The notes beneath the pieces were generated by a model. That model searched no databases. It saw only the letters and a list, made by a program, of their open reading frames with translations, and had not been told where the DNA came from. Of a stretch of 5,154 nt of DNA, positions 1 through 5,154 are shown piece by piece. The stretch spans positions 1-5,154 of the forward strand of contig JAGGTT010000093.1 of the NCBI GenBank assembly GCA_021163565.1, read 5' to 3'. Origin of the DNA: Candidatus Tharpella sp. GTDB lineage: Bacteria; Desulfobacterota; Anaeroferrophillalia; Anaeroferrophillales; Tharpellaceae. A program made the translations under genes and the position numbers. The number at the start of each line of letters is the position of its first letter. Within the stretch, counting starts at the first letter, position 1.

Positions 1-178
1 TCCCCGAACCTTTAAGAATAACCACGCGCACATCATCACGACCATCAAGCTCCAACAACGCCTGATTCAACTCCAGGGCCAACGGCAAACTAAATGTATT
101 CAAACTCTTCGGTCGATTCAGGGTTATTTCACCCACATTCTCAGCTACAATCTCGACCATCACATTTTCATAACTCAT
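1..178 (-). CDS. Enoyl-CoA hydratase/isomerase (crotonase) family protein, N-terminal fragment cut by the window edge
   Basis: The minus-strand frame opens with ATG at 178-176 and stays open for 59 codons to base 1, so only the N-terminus is visible (a full crotonase is usually about 260 residues). It begins MSYENVMVEIVAENVGEI, followed by TLNRPKSLNTFSLPLALEL and ending DDVRVVILKGSG. The ITLNRP..LN..S element and the following xVRVVIL.G.G strand are the hallmark start of the crotonase fold, the part that leads into the first oxyanion-hole loop. That loop and the catalytic residues lie outside the window, so hydratase, isomerase, dehydrating and thioesterase members cannot be told apart. Substrates of the family are acyl-CoA thioesters and the protein should be cytoplasmic. 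A strong Shine-Dalgarno, GAGGTG at 188-183, sits 4 bases before the ATG and supports this start. The 299-base gap to letB suggests separate transcription; a TATGAT-like -10 at 254-249 has no convincing -35. Confidence 0.85.
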   Translation of the reverse strand, partial: MSYENVMVEIVAENVGEITLNRPKSLNTFSLPLALELNQALLELDGRDDVRVVILKGSG

Positions 179-285
179 ACTTCACCTCGCATGATTAAAT
201 TATTTCTCCCCAAACCTAATGATAAACGCGTAAAAAAAATCCATAAATATCATATAGGCACAAATTCTATCCAAAAGCTATTGAA

Positions 286-313
286 TTTACTGGCTTTCAA
301 CTCTTGTTAGAAT
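286..313 (+). promoter_or_regulatory. Candidate plus-strand sigma70 promoter with extended -10
   Basis: TTTACT at 286-291 (4 of 6 to TTGACA) lies 16 bases before TAGAAT at 308-313 (5 of 6 to TATAAT). The -10 is preceded by TG one base upstream (TGT-TAGAAT), the extended -10 pattern that can make up for a poor -35. A start near base 320 would place the transcript directly in front of the inverted repeats at 326-425. No plus-strand protein gene follows, so the product would be a non-coding RNA or an antisense transcript toward the 3' end of letB. AT-rich DNA produces such matches by chance. Confidence 0.25.
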
Positions 314-325
314 GATGAATCTATC

Positions 326-425
326 TAGTCAGTCGTGAAGAACCCGGTTTTTGATGTTTTCGTCCTATGTTAAAACTCCAGGCAACGCTAGCAGCTGGAA
401 AGTCTGACTAAAAAACATCGAAAGC
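326..425 (+). ncRNA. Candidate structured RNA with crossing stems
   Basis: Bases 347-360 and 412-425 can form 14 uninterrupted pairs around a 51-base loop. Twelve are Watson-Crick and two (348/424 and 352/420) are U-G in a plus-strand RNA; in a minus-strand RNA the same two positions become A/C mismatches, which favours the plus strand. Inside the loop, TCCAG 377-381 pairs with CTGGA 395-399, extendable by C383-G394 with a bulged G382. A second pair, TAGTCAG 326-332 with CTGACTA 404-410, crosses the long stem in the order A-B-A'-B', so the two form a pseudoknot or alternate with each other. I do not recognise any known riboswitch or RNA family. No rho-independent terminator follows, and a DNA-level explanation (a remnant of a small inverted-repeat element) is also possible. 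Confidence 0.25.
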
Positions 426-477
426 AAAGCTCTAACACCTCAGGTAAAGTGTGACCGTCATCTTTGCGAGCTACACC

Positions 478-3141
478 TTAATCAAGTGAAATCTGTGGTT
501 GCCATTCAAGCCAGCACTCATTTAATTCGTCATGGAGAATAAAATGGTGTCCATTGGCGACCTTCGAGCCCATCTCCTCCCCTTCCGGTGTGGCCAGGGA
601 GAGTCCCCCGATCATAATCGTTTCGAGGGACTCAGTGGTGATTTTAACCCCGGAGAAGAGTCCCGCCTTGACATTAATTCCGCTACTGTTCCAGAATTTT
701 GAGTTGTTTCGAATCAAGCGGTCATAAGGGCTTTTTATGTTGACGTGAACCCATACTTTTTGCGCCATTGGCGATAATCTTGAGCCGGTGACGCGGCCGA
801 TTTCGACCTGGCGGAAGTAGAGGGGTGAATTTTTATTCAAGGAGCCGAGGTGTCTGGTTTCAAGAATAATATTTAAACCGTTATCAACTTTATCCAGGGC
901 CGGCGGGGCGTCAAGGGCGGAGAGGGTGGTTGTCGGAGCGCCGGGGCCGGGTATTAAGGTAATGTAGGAGCCGCTGATTATGGTCTCAAGATTGTTAACC
1001 CCGGCAAGGCTGACTTCCGGACTGACGAGCCAGATTTTAGTATCGGAGGTGAACAGTTTTGCCGCTTTTTTCTCAATTAGAGTGCTGCAGATCACGGCAT
1101 CCATGGCCGCATTAAAGGTGACTTCTCGAACGTTGCCGATAGTTATTCCCTGGTAGTTAATTGCCACCCCCTCTTTTAGTCCATGAGGTTTGGTGAAAGT
1201 AAGGGAGATCAGGGTTTTGTCAATATCCAGAGCATCTTGGTGATTATCATAGAGGATATATTGTTCCCCTTTAGAGGCTTGAGGTCCAGTCTCAGGCGTG
1301 AAGAAAGCAATTCCCCCGGCAATAATACTTTTCAGTGAACCGGTTTCAAGGCGTATCCCGGAGAGACCGCCTTCAACCGTAATCCCGCTGATATTGTAGA
1401 AAAGTGAAGAGGTTTGCAAAAGATGAGCGTATTTATTTTTAATAAAGATATCGAGCAGGAGATTTTGACCGTTTTCTTCGAGAATGATATCGGTCACTGT
1501 ACCAACCTCAATATGCTTGTATAGAATTGGTGAGCCAATTGTAAAAGATTTGGCACTGGCGGCTTGCAATTGTACTGTGATGCCATGGTCTTGCAACACG
1601 GGAGAGCATTTAATCGCGTCTTGAAAACTTCCGTGGACTTTAAAAATCTGGTGTTCAGTGGCGTTCGGGCTTTTTTGCGGATCAGGGTTGGTAAAGGAGA
1701 TGCCGCCGGCAAGCATGGTAGTCAAGGTTTCACTTTCAATCTTGATGCCGTCGAGACTGGCATCTATTTTCAGGCCTCCGGCTTTCCAGAAGATTGTGGT
1801 ATTTTTTATCAAGTGGCTGTATTTTTCTTCGATAAAGATCTCAGCTCGGACCTTTTTGCCGTCGGGCTCAAGCTCGAAGTCAGTTATCTCCCCAACCTGA
1901 AGTTTGCGATAGATAACCGGGGCGGCAATCGAAAATGAACTGGAGTTTTCTGCGAGCAGGGAAAAATATTTCCCCGGCCGTATTATTTTTTTGGCTTTGG
2001 GGGCTTCCTCGGCAACAAAATAGTCAAGATAGATTCCATCCCCCGGTTCAAACGCGATGTAAGAGCCTTTTAACAGGGTGTCTAAGTTGCGCACGTCATT
2101 AATCGAAACCTGGGGCTCGACAACCCAGAAACGAGTCCCTTCACGCAGGATAAATTCAGCCTGGGGGTCGATATTGATATGGGCCGTAATCGTTTTTTTG
2201 TCCTCATCAAAATCAACCTCGGTTACCACTCCTGCCTTAAATCCGCGATACATGACTTTGGTTATTTCTGCTTCAATACCGCTGGCACTGGATAGCTGCA
2301 GGGTCATTTTAAGACCGAATTGAGCATCGTCAAACTCATCGTAGAGTTGGAATACACGGCCATTTTTCGCAACCGGACTCAGGCTTTGATATTTTGGCGT
2401 ATAGAGACTGATGCCACCATAAACTAAAGTCGCCAGGCTCTCCATGCGGAACTTAAAGCCCGAGAGTCCACCTTTGAAATTAATTCCGCTACTGTTCCAG
2501 AAGCGGGTTTTAGTTTTAATCAGGTGCTGGTAGTTGGGTTCAATAAAAGCATCAATAACAACCCGGTTATGGGCTTCATCCAGAGTGTAGCCCTGGACTG
2601 AGCCAATGGGGATGTTTTTGTGGTAGATTTGGGTGTTACGTTGGATTGAGCCGAGATTTCCCGCGGTCAATTTTATATGGAGACCGGGGGCATCAAGTTG
2701 TACCGGAGGGACTTCAGAAAGAGCTGTGAATTCACGGCATTCCACCTTTGAGACACCTCTTTGTACATCGATATAACTGCCTGAGAGGAGAGTGCCCAGG
2801 CCACTGATCCGGCCGGCTGAAACCTCCGGTTTGACGATCCAGAATTTGGTGTCCTCTACCAGGCCGGCTTTAACCTTGCGATCCATTTCGAGATGCAGGG
2901 CAACATTGCTAATATCCGGGCTTATCTCAATATCGCGTACGACACCTATTGTAATCCCTTTGTAGACAACTTTGGTTTTGCCGGTCGTAATGCCTTCAGC
3001 ATTGGGAAAGTGAACGACAATGTTGATGCCGGCATCACGATAGCTTGTGTAGATCAACCAGCCGCCAATCATCAAGGCAACAATTGGTAGAATCCAGATG
3101 GGTGAGATCCCTTTTTTCTTTTTTAGCACGGTCTTTTGCAT
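478..3141 (-). CDS. letB: LetB-type seven-MCE-domain intermembrane lipid transport protein
   Basis: This is an inner-membrane-anchored periplasmic protein of the MCE superfamily, 887 residues, close to E. coli LetB/YebT (877). A basic N-terminus (KKKK at 7-10) precedes one membrane helix at about 13-33. Seven MCE domains follow at roughly 38-129, 152-250, 276-368, 390-487, 519-617, 642-733 and 754-852. They come in two sub-types. Domains 1, 3 and 6 carry FW/IW-[IVL]-V-x-PEV/PQV and end in GSYI. Domains 2, 4, 5 and 7 carry FWNSSGI-like and GGLSG-like motifs and end in AGGIS/YGGIS-like TP or NP. The family's E. coli member forms a hexameric stack of rings with a central hydrophobic tunnel; PqiB has only three MCE domains, so LetB is the better name. 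ATG at 3141-3139 has AAAGG at 3154-3150, 8 bases upstream. It starts 17 bases after the second PqiA-domain gene ends, so it is co-transcribed. No frameshift or truncation is seen. Confidence 0.93.
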   Translation of the reverse strand: MQKTVLKKKKGISPIWILPIVALMIGGWLIYTSYRDAGINIVVHFPNAEGITTGKTKVVYKGITIGVVRDIEISPDISNVALHLEMDRKVKAGLVEDTKFWIVKPEVSAGRISGLGTLLSGSYIDVQRGVSKVECREFTALSEVPPVQLDAPGLHIKLTAGNLGSIQRNTQIYHKNIPIGSVQGYTLDEAHNRVVIDAFIEPNYQHLIKTKTRFWNSSGINFKGGLSGFKFRMESLATLVYGGISLYTPKYQSLSPVAKNGRVFQLYDEFDDAQFGLKMTLQLSSASGIEAEITKVMYRGFKAGVVTEVDFDEDKKTITAHINIDPQAEFILREGTRFWVVEPQVSINDVRNLDTLLKGSYIAFEPGDGIYLDYFVAEEAPKAKKIIRPGKYFSLLAENSSSFSIAAPVIYRKLQVGEITDFELEPDGKKVRAEIFIEEKYSHLIKNTTIFWKAGGLKIDASLDGIKIESETLTTMLAGGISFTNPDPQKSPNATEHQIFKVHGSFQDAIKCSPVLQDHGITVQLQAASAKSFTIGSPILYKHIEVGTVTDIILEENGQNLLLDIFIKNKYAHLLQTSSLFYNISGITVEGGLSGIRLETGSLKSIIAGGIAFFTPETGPQASKGEQYILYDNHQDALDIDKTLISLTFTKPHGLKEGVAINYQGITIGNVREVTFNAAMDAVICSTLIEKKAAKLFTSDTKIWLVSPEVSLAGVNNLETIISGSYITLIPGPGAPTTTLSALDAPPALDKVDNGLNIILETRHLGSLNKNSPLYFRQVEIGRVTGSRLSPMAQKVWVHVNIKSPYDRLIRNNSKFWNSSGINVKAGLFSGVKITTESLETIMIGGLSLATPEGEEMGSKVANGHHFILHDELNECWLEWQPQISLD

Positions 3142-3158
3142 AGTGGTGACCTTTATTT

Positions 3159-3779
3159 TTAATTATCCCAGAGTAGTCTGGGGTCAAAAGTAATCGCCGC
3201 AAACATTGTGCACAGGACAACTCCGGCAAAGTAGGGTACGGCGGTTGTTGCAGAGATGGTGGTGAGACTGCCAAAATTGACCAGTACCTGCAGGAGTGCG
3301 ATGACAAATATATCGAGCATTGACCAGCGGCCGATAAATTCAATTATGCGAAAGAGTATCATTTTGTGGCGCATCCAGCTTTGCCAGCGATAGCGGATGG
3401 AGAGTAAAATCAGGATCAGGCCGATGATCTTGAAACAGGGGACCAGGATACTGGCGGTTAAAATCACCAGCCCGATGCCGTAAGAGCCTTCCTGAAAAAA
3501 ATAGATAATTCCGTCCATGATGGTTGAGGCCTCAATCGTCCCGAGGAAATCGACCTCCATAATTGGTAGTATATTGGCCGGAAATGAGAGTATCAGAGAG
3601 GATAGTACCAGGGCCCAGGTCCGGTTGATACTGTCAGGTTTGCGCAGATGGATTGCGGCGCCGCAGCGGGGACATGAAGGCAAAGCCTGTTTCCCGATTG
3701 CGGGAACCAGTTTATGGCAGTCATGGCAGATGGCCAGACCGGCGGTTTTTGCAGTTAGATCATCTCCCGGATTAATCAT
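3159..3779 (-). CDS. letA: PqiA-domain inner-membrane protein, equivalent to the C-terminal half of LetA
   Basis: A 206-residue polytopic membrane protein of the paraquat-inducible protein A family. It starts with a zinc-ribbon-like segment, Cys18-x2-Cys21 and Cys36-x2-Cys39 (CHDC and CPRC), then PDSINRTWAL leading into a first helix (about 54-76) holding the family motif PANILPIM. Helices follow at about 100-128, 150-170 and 178-197. The third has the conserved RWSMLDIFVIALL element, and the C-terminus ends FDPRLLWDN, both typical of LetA/YebS and PqiA. E. coli LetA is one chain of about 427 residues with two such modules; this protein plus its upstream neighbour total 421, so the two are read as a divided LetA. 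It should work in the inner membrane with LetB. The ATG at 3779 overlaps the stop of the preceding gene, implying translational coupling. Confidence 0.88.
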   Translation of the reverse strand: MINPGDDLTAKTAGLAICHDCHKLVPAIGKQALPSCPRCGAAIHLRKPDSINRTWALVLSSLILSFPANILPIMEVDFLGTIEASTIMDGIIYFFQEGSYGIGLVILTASILVPCFKIIGLILILLSIRYRWQSWMRHKMILFRIIEFIGRWSMLDIFVIALLQVLVNFGSLTTISATTAVPYFAGVVLCTMFAAITFDPRLLWDN

Positions 3780-3790
3780 TCAAGCTCACC
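3776..3790 (-). promoter_or_regulatory. Coupled stop-start (ATGA) with Shine-Dalgarno between the LetA halves
   Basis: On the minus strand, GGTGAG (3790-3785) lies 5 bases before ATG (3779-3777), whose ATG shares bases with the TGA stop (3778-3776) of the upstream gene. The Shine-Dalgarno is encoded within the last codons of the first half (tail ...NGELNGELE). The arrangement suits termination-reinitiation and near-equal output of the two halves. Confidence 0.75.
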
Positions 3791-4423
3791 GTTAAGTTCG
3801 CCGTTTTCAATCAGATTCCAGAACTCATCTTTATCCATCATCATTGAGGATCCCAAAGTCGCAGCTAAGAGTCCGACAAAACAGAAGAGGCCGGTATCGT
3901 AGTGGATATGGGCCATGTGGTGCATCTTGATGATGGTTACCAGAATGCCGATCATGAAGACTTCAAGCATACCCCACTCATCAAGATGAACATAGCTGCG
4001 CATCAACAGGTGTAGAGAACTATGATAACGTTTCAATTTGAGATTTAAAGCAATCAGAAAGAGCAGTGCCAGCTTTGCCAGGGGAAAGATGATCGTGGTC
4101 AAGGCTATAAGTATGGCGATAAACCAGTAGCCCGAAGACCAGGTCGCGATGACTTCATCAAAGATGTTACCGCTGTTTTCGAGCCCCATGGTGTCAAGGG
4201 TCATGATCGGCATGAAGATGGCGAAGGGAAAGAGTAGGAGCCCGGTCAGGGTCAGAGCCAGAGTGTGATTGATTGAATCAGGTTGCGGATCTTTGAGGGT
4301 TTCACCGCAGCGGGGGCAGCAGAGTTTCTTGCCCGGTTCAACCGCTTGGCTTTCAAGCAACAGGTCGCAGCCGAGGCAAGCCATAACCTGGTCTAAATTA
4401 ATTTGCTCCGGATCGTTGATCAT
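3776..4423 (-). CDS. letA: PqiA-domain inner-membrane protein, equivalent to the N-terminal half of LetA
   Basis: A 215-residue PqiA-family membrane protein. A zinc-ribbon-like segment carries Cys16-x2-Cys19 (CLGC) and Cys36-x2-Cys39 (CPRC, with an extra Cys35), followed by PDSINHTLAL, the same lead-in as in the downstream half. Predicted helices lie at about 53-76 (ending FMPIM), 98-128, 150-168 (DEWGMLEVFMIGIL, matching the family's W-x-M-x-[DE]-V-F element) and 177-196, with an acidic tail. It matches the first module of LetA/YebS and PqiA. I chose ATG at 4423-4421 over the in-frame TTG at 4432-4430: AGGA at 4437-4434 is 10 bases from the ATG but only 1 base from the TTG, too close to serve it. 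As first gene of the probable letA-letA-letB operon it follows a promoter-like sequence. The likely role is the inner-membrane lipid-handling partner of LetB; substrate is unknown. Confidence 0.87.
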   Translation of the reverse strand: MINDPEQINLDQVMACLGCDLLLESQAVEPGKKLCCPRCGETLKDPQPDSINHTLALTLTGLLLFPFAIFMPIMTLDTMGLENSGNIFDEVIATWSSGYWFIAILIALTTIIFPLAKLALLFLIALNLKLKRYHSSLHLLMRSYVHLDEWGMLEVFMIGILVTIIKMHHMAHIHYDTGLFCFVGLLAATLGSSMMMDKDEFWNLIENGELNGELE

Positions 4424-4433
4424 CTGTTTCAAA

Positions 4434-4440
4434 TCCTGCT
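4434..4440 (-). promoter_or_regulatory. Shine-Dalgarno that decides the start of the first LetA half
   Basis: AGCAGGA read on the minus strand at 4440-4434. Its AGGA core is 10 bases from ATG 4423 and 1 base from the alternative TTG 4432, so the ATG is the start that a ribosome could use. The spacing is a little long, which may mean moderate initiation. Confidence 0.55.
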
Positions 4441-4443
4441 AAA

Positions 4444-4457
4444 ATTGCTGCAGCAAT
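4444..4457. promoter_or_regulatory. 14-bp perfect palindrome in the letA leader, possible operator
   Basis: ATTGCTGCAGCAAT is fully self-complementary and reads the same on both strands. It lies about 20 bases upstream of the letA start codon and about 20 bases downstream of the promoter candidate's -10, so it would be in the 5' leader. It could bind a dimeric regulator, or fold into a short 5-bp hairpin. On the minus strand it is followed by only TTTT-type bases, too weak a stem for a convincing terminator of the channel gene. Confidence 0.35.
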
Positions 4458-4476
4458 AAATCTAAAATCTGGTGAA

Positions 4477-4507
4477 GCTATATTGGGAACGCAATGTTTC
4501 AAGTCAA
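4477..4507 (-). promoter_or_regulatory. Candidate sigma70 promoter for the letA-letA-letB operon
   Basis: On the minus strand TTGACT (4507-4502) matches the -35 consensus at 5 of 6. TATAGC (4482-4477) gives a 4-of-6 -10 at a spacing of 19, and the overlapping AATATA (4484-4479) gives the ideal spacing of 17 but only 3 of 6. A start near 4470 would leave a leader of about 47 bases carrying the palindrome and the Shine-Dalgarno. The -35 is good and the -10 is mediocre. Confidence 0.4.
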
Positions 4508-4530
4508 GGTATATGGATATTCTCTTTATG

Positions 4531-5154
4531 CTACTGCTTTCTTTTGGTAAAGCTTTGGGCTACCTGGATTCCGACCAGCCGGGCAACCAGGACCGCAATA
4601 AAGAATTGTCCCAGGATGGCTTCGATCTGACAGAGGGTCATTGCTAGCGGGGTTTGTGGTGTGATGTCACCGTAACCTAAGGTGGTTATGGTGACAAAGC
4701 TTAAATAACTGAAATATTGGTGGTATTCTCTGATGGTTTCGGCCTGGGCCAGCCCGGAACCGGCAAAGGAGCCGGGCATAAAACCTTCCAGGAGCGTAAA
4801 TAGTGAAGTCCAGAGCATGGCGAGCAGAAGATAGAGGCAGAGAGCGGCTGAAATCAATTCCACATCAACTTGTTTGGAGGTGAAGATATGGTGGCTGAAA
4901 GAAGCGACCATCATTCCCAGGTAGAGTACCAGGAGGCCATCAATTACCAAGGTGCTGCTCTGGATCAGACCAAAAATATTGCCCCAGAGCAAGATAGTGG
5001 TTAGAACCAGCACTCCAAGGGCGGTCCACTTCAGCCGGTTCTTAGTATGAATTGTATAGATTGCGGAAAAGAGAACCGCGGTAAACAGGGCCTGAATCAA
5101 GAGGCCGGTATGAGGGAAAAATGTGAGTACTGGGCCGGCAATGATGTAGAGAAA
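4531..5154 (-). CDS. Potassium channel family protein (ion_trans_2 pore), 5' end beyond the window
   Basis: An integral membrane protein with a single K+ channel pore. The selectivity filter TLGYGD is encoded at 4683-4666, inside SFVTITTLGYGDITPQTP, the pore helix and filter of two-TM/pore channel domains. It is followed by a last helix (about CQIEAILGQFFIAVLVARLVGI) and a short basic tail KRKQ. Upstream are several hydrophobic segments (FLYIIAGPVLTFFP, then the LIQALFTAVLF, WTALGVLVLTTILL, LVIDGLLVLYLG and AALCLYLLLAML regions), the layout of the bacterial six-helix channels that lack a cytoplasmic RCK domain. A TTG at 5100 could be read as a start, but the frame stays open for 18 more hydrophobic codons to base 5154 with no stop. 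The true start therefore probably lies outside; 207 residues are visible. It conducts K+ across the inner membrane. It is 107 bases upstream of letA in the same direction, with a promoter candidate between, so co-transcription is uncertain. Confidence 0.85.
   Translation of the reverse strand, partial: FLYIIAGPVLTFFPHTGLLIQALFTAVLFSAIYTIHTKNRLKWTALGVLVLTTILLWGNIFGLIQSSTLVIDGLLVLYLGMMVASFSHHIFTSKQVDVELISAALCLYLLLAMLWTSLFTLLEGFMPGSFAGSGLAQAETIREYHQYFSYLSFVTITTLGYGDITPQTPLAMTLCQIEAILGQFFIAVLVARLVGIQVAQSFTKRKQ

Larger units (their letters stand above)
179..477. other. Non-coding gap between letB and the crotonase gene
   Basis: No convincing protein gene is seen here on either strand. The left part (about 195-320) is strongly AT-rich and could hold promoters in both directions: a plus-strand extended -10 element (TG at 305-306, TAGAAT at 308-313) and a minus-strand TATGAT at 254-249. 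The right part (about 320-470) is rich in inverted repeats: TGTTAGA 305-311 with TCTAACA 431-437, TAGTCAG 326-332 with CTGACTA 404-410, a 14-pair arm 347-360 with 412-425, TCCAG 377-381 with CTGGA 395-399, and GCAAAG 424-429 with CTTTGC 462-467. No strong hairpin followed by a long T-run is present for the letB transcript. The longest plus-strand reading frame seen here, 354-407 (17 codons plus a stop), has no Shine-Dalgarno and was not called. Confidence 0.7.

Noticed and set aside
371..399. Hairpin TCCAGC/GCTGGA-like followed on the minus strand by GTTTT as a letB terminator
   Set aside because: The stem is only 5-6 pairs with a bulge and the T-run is four bases, too weak to call; it is also part of the larger fold proposed for the plus strand.
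354..407. Plus-strand 17-codon reading frame (MFSSYVKTPGNASSWKV) as a small protein
   Set aside because: There is no Shine-Dalgarno before the ATG and no evidence of coding bias; such short frames occur by chance.
305..437. GTTAGA ... TCTAAC pair as an integron attC recombination site
   Set aside because: The core triplets are in the wrong order (GTT first, AAC last) and do not fit RYYYAAC...GTTRRRY; there is no integrase or cassette context.
411..467. GEMM (cyclic di-GMP) riboswitch suggested by the CGAAAGCAAAGC string
   Set aside because: Only a short resemblance to the GACGCAAAGCC element is present; the remaining conserved parts and a downstream plus-strand gene are missing.
1564..1938. 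Plus-strand open frame of 124 codons inside letB
   Set aside because: It lies wholly opposite the MCE domains of letB, has no recognisable domain, and its peptide is a by-product of the opposite-strand codons.
3035..3343. Minus-strand 102-codon frame spanning the end of the second LetA half and the start of letB
   Set aside because: It overlaps two well-supported genes in another frame and has no family resemblance or good start context.
4430..4432. TTG as the start of the first LetA half (218 residues)
   Set aside because: The only Shine-Dalgarno ends one base from this TTG, while the ATG three codons later has usable spacing.

Overview
The window carries a lipid-transport operon of the LetA/LetB (YebS/YebT, PqiA/PqiB-like) type, flanked by two genes cut by the window edges. 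All five genes lie on the minus strand, so transcription runs from right to left. Moderate GC, divided zinc-ribbon PqiA halves, a seven-domain MCE protein and a six-helix-type potassium channel suggest a Gram-negative, diderm bacterium. Desulfobacterota (the former Deltaproteobacteria) is my best guess, but it rests on gene style and is weak.

Layout in transcription order: (1) a K+ channel gene with the GYGD selectivity filter, whose 5' end lies beyond base 5154; (2) a 107-base gap (4424-4530) with a sigma70-like promoter candidate and a 14-bp perfect palindrome; (3) two consecutive PqiA-domain inner-membrane proteins (4423-3776 and 3779-3159) that share an ATGA overlap and together equal one LetA; (4) 17 bases later, an 887-residue protein with seven MCE domains (3141-478), matching LetB in length and domain number; (5) a 299-base non-coding gap (179-477); (6) the first 59 codons of an enoyl-CoA hydratase/isomerase (crotonase) family protein, running off the left edge.

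How the genes work together: in E. coli LetA is the inner-membrane partner and LetB is the periplasmic tunnel of stacked MCE rings that moves lipids between the inner and outer membranes. The same arrangement is expected here, except that LetA is made as two polypeptides. No PqiC-like lipoprotein gene is present. The K+ channel and the crotonase have no known role in this system.

The least explained stretch is the 179-477 gap. It contains a 14-pair inverted repeat whose two G-U pairs survive only in a plus-strand RNA, a second inverted repeat that crosses it, and a plausible extended -10 promoter upstream on the plus strand. This is a candidate for an undescribed structured RNA, but the evidence is pattern reading only.
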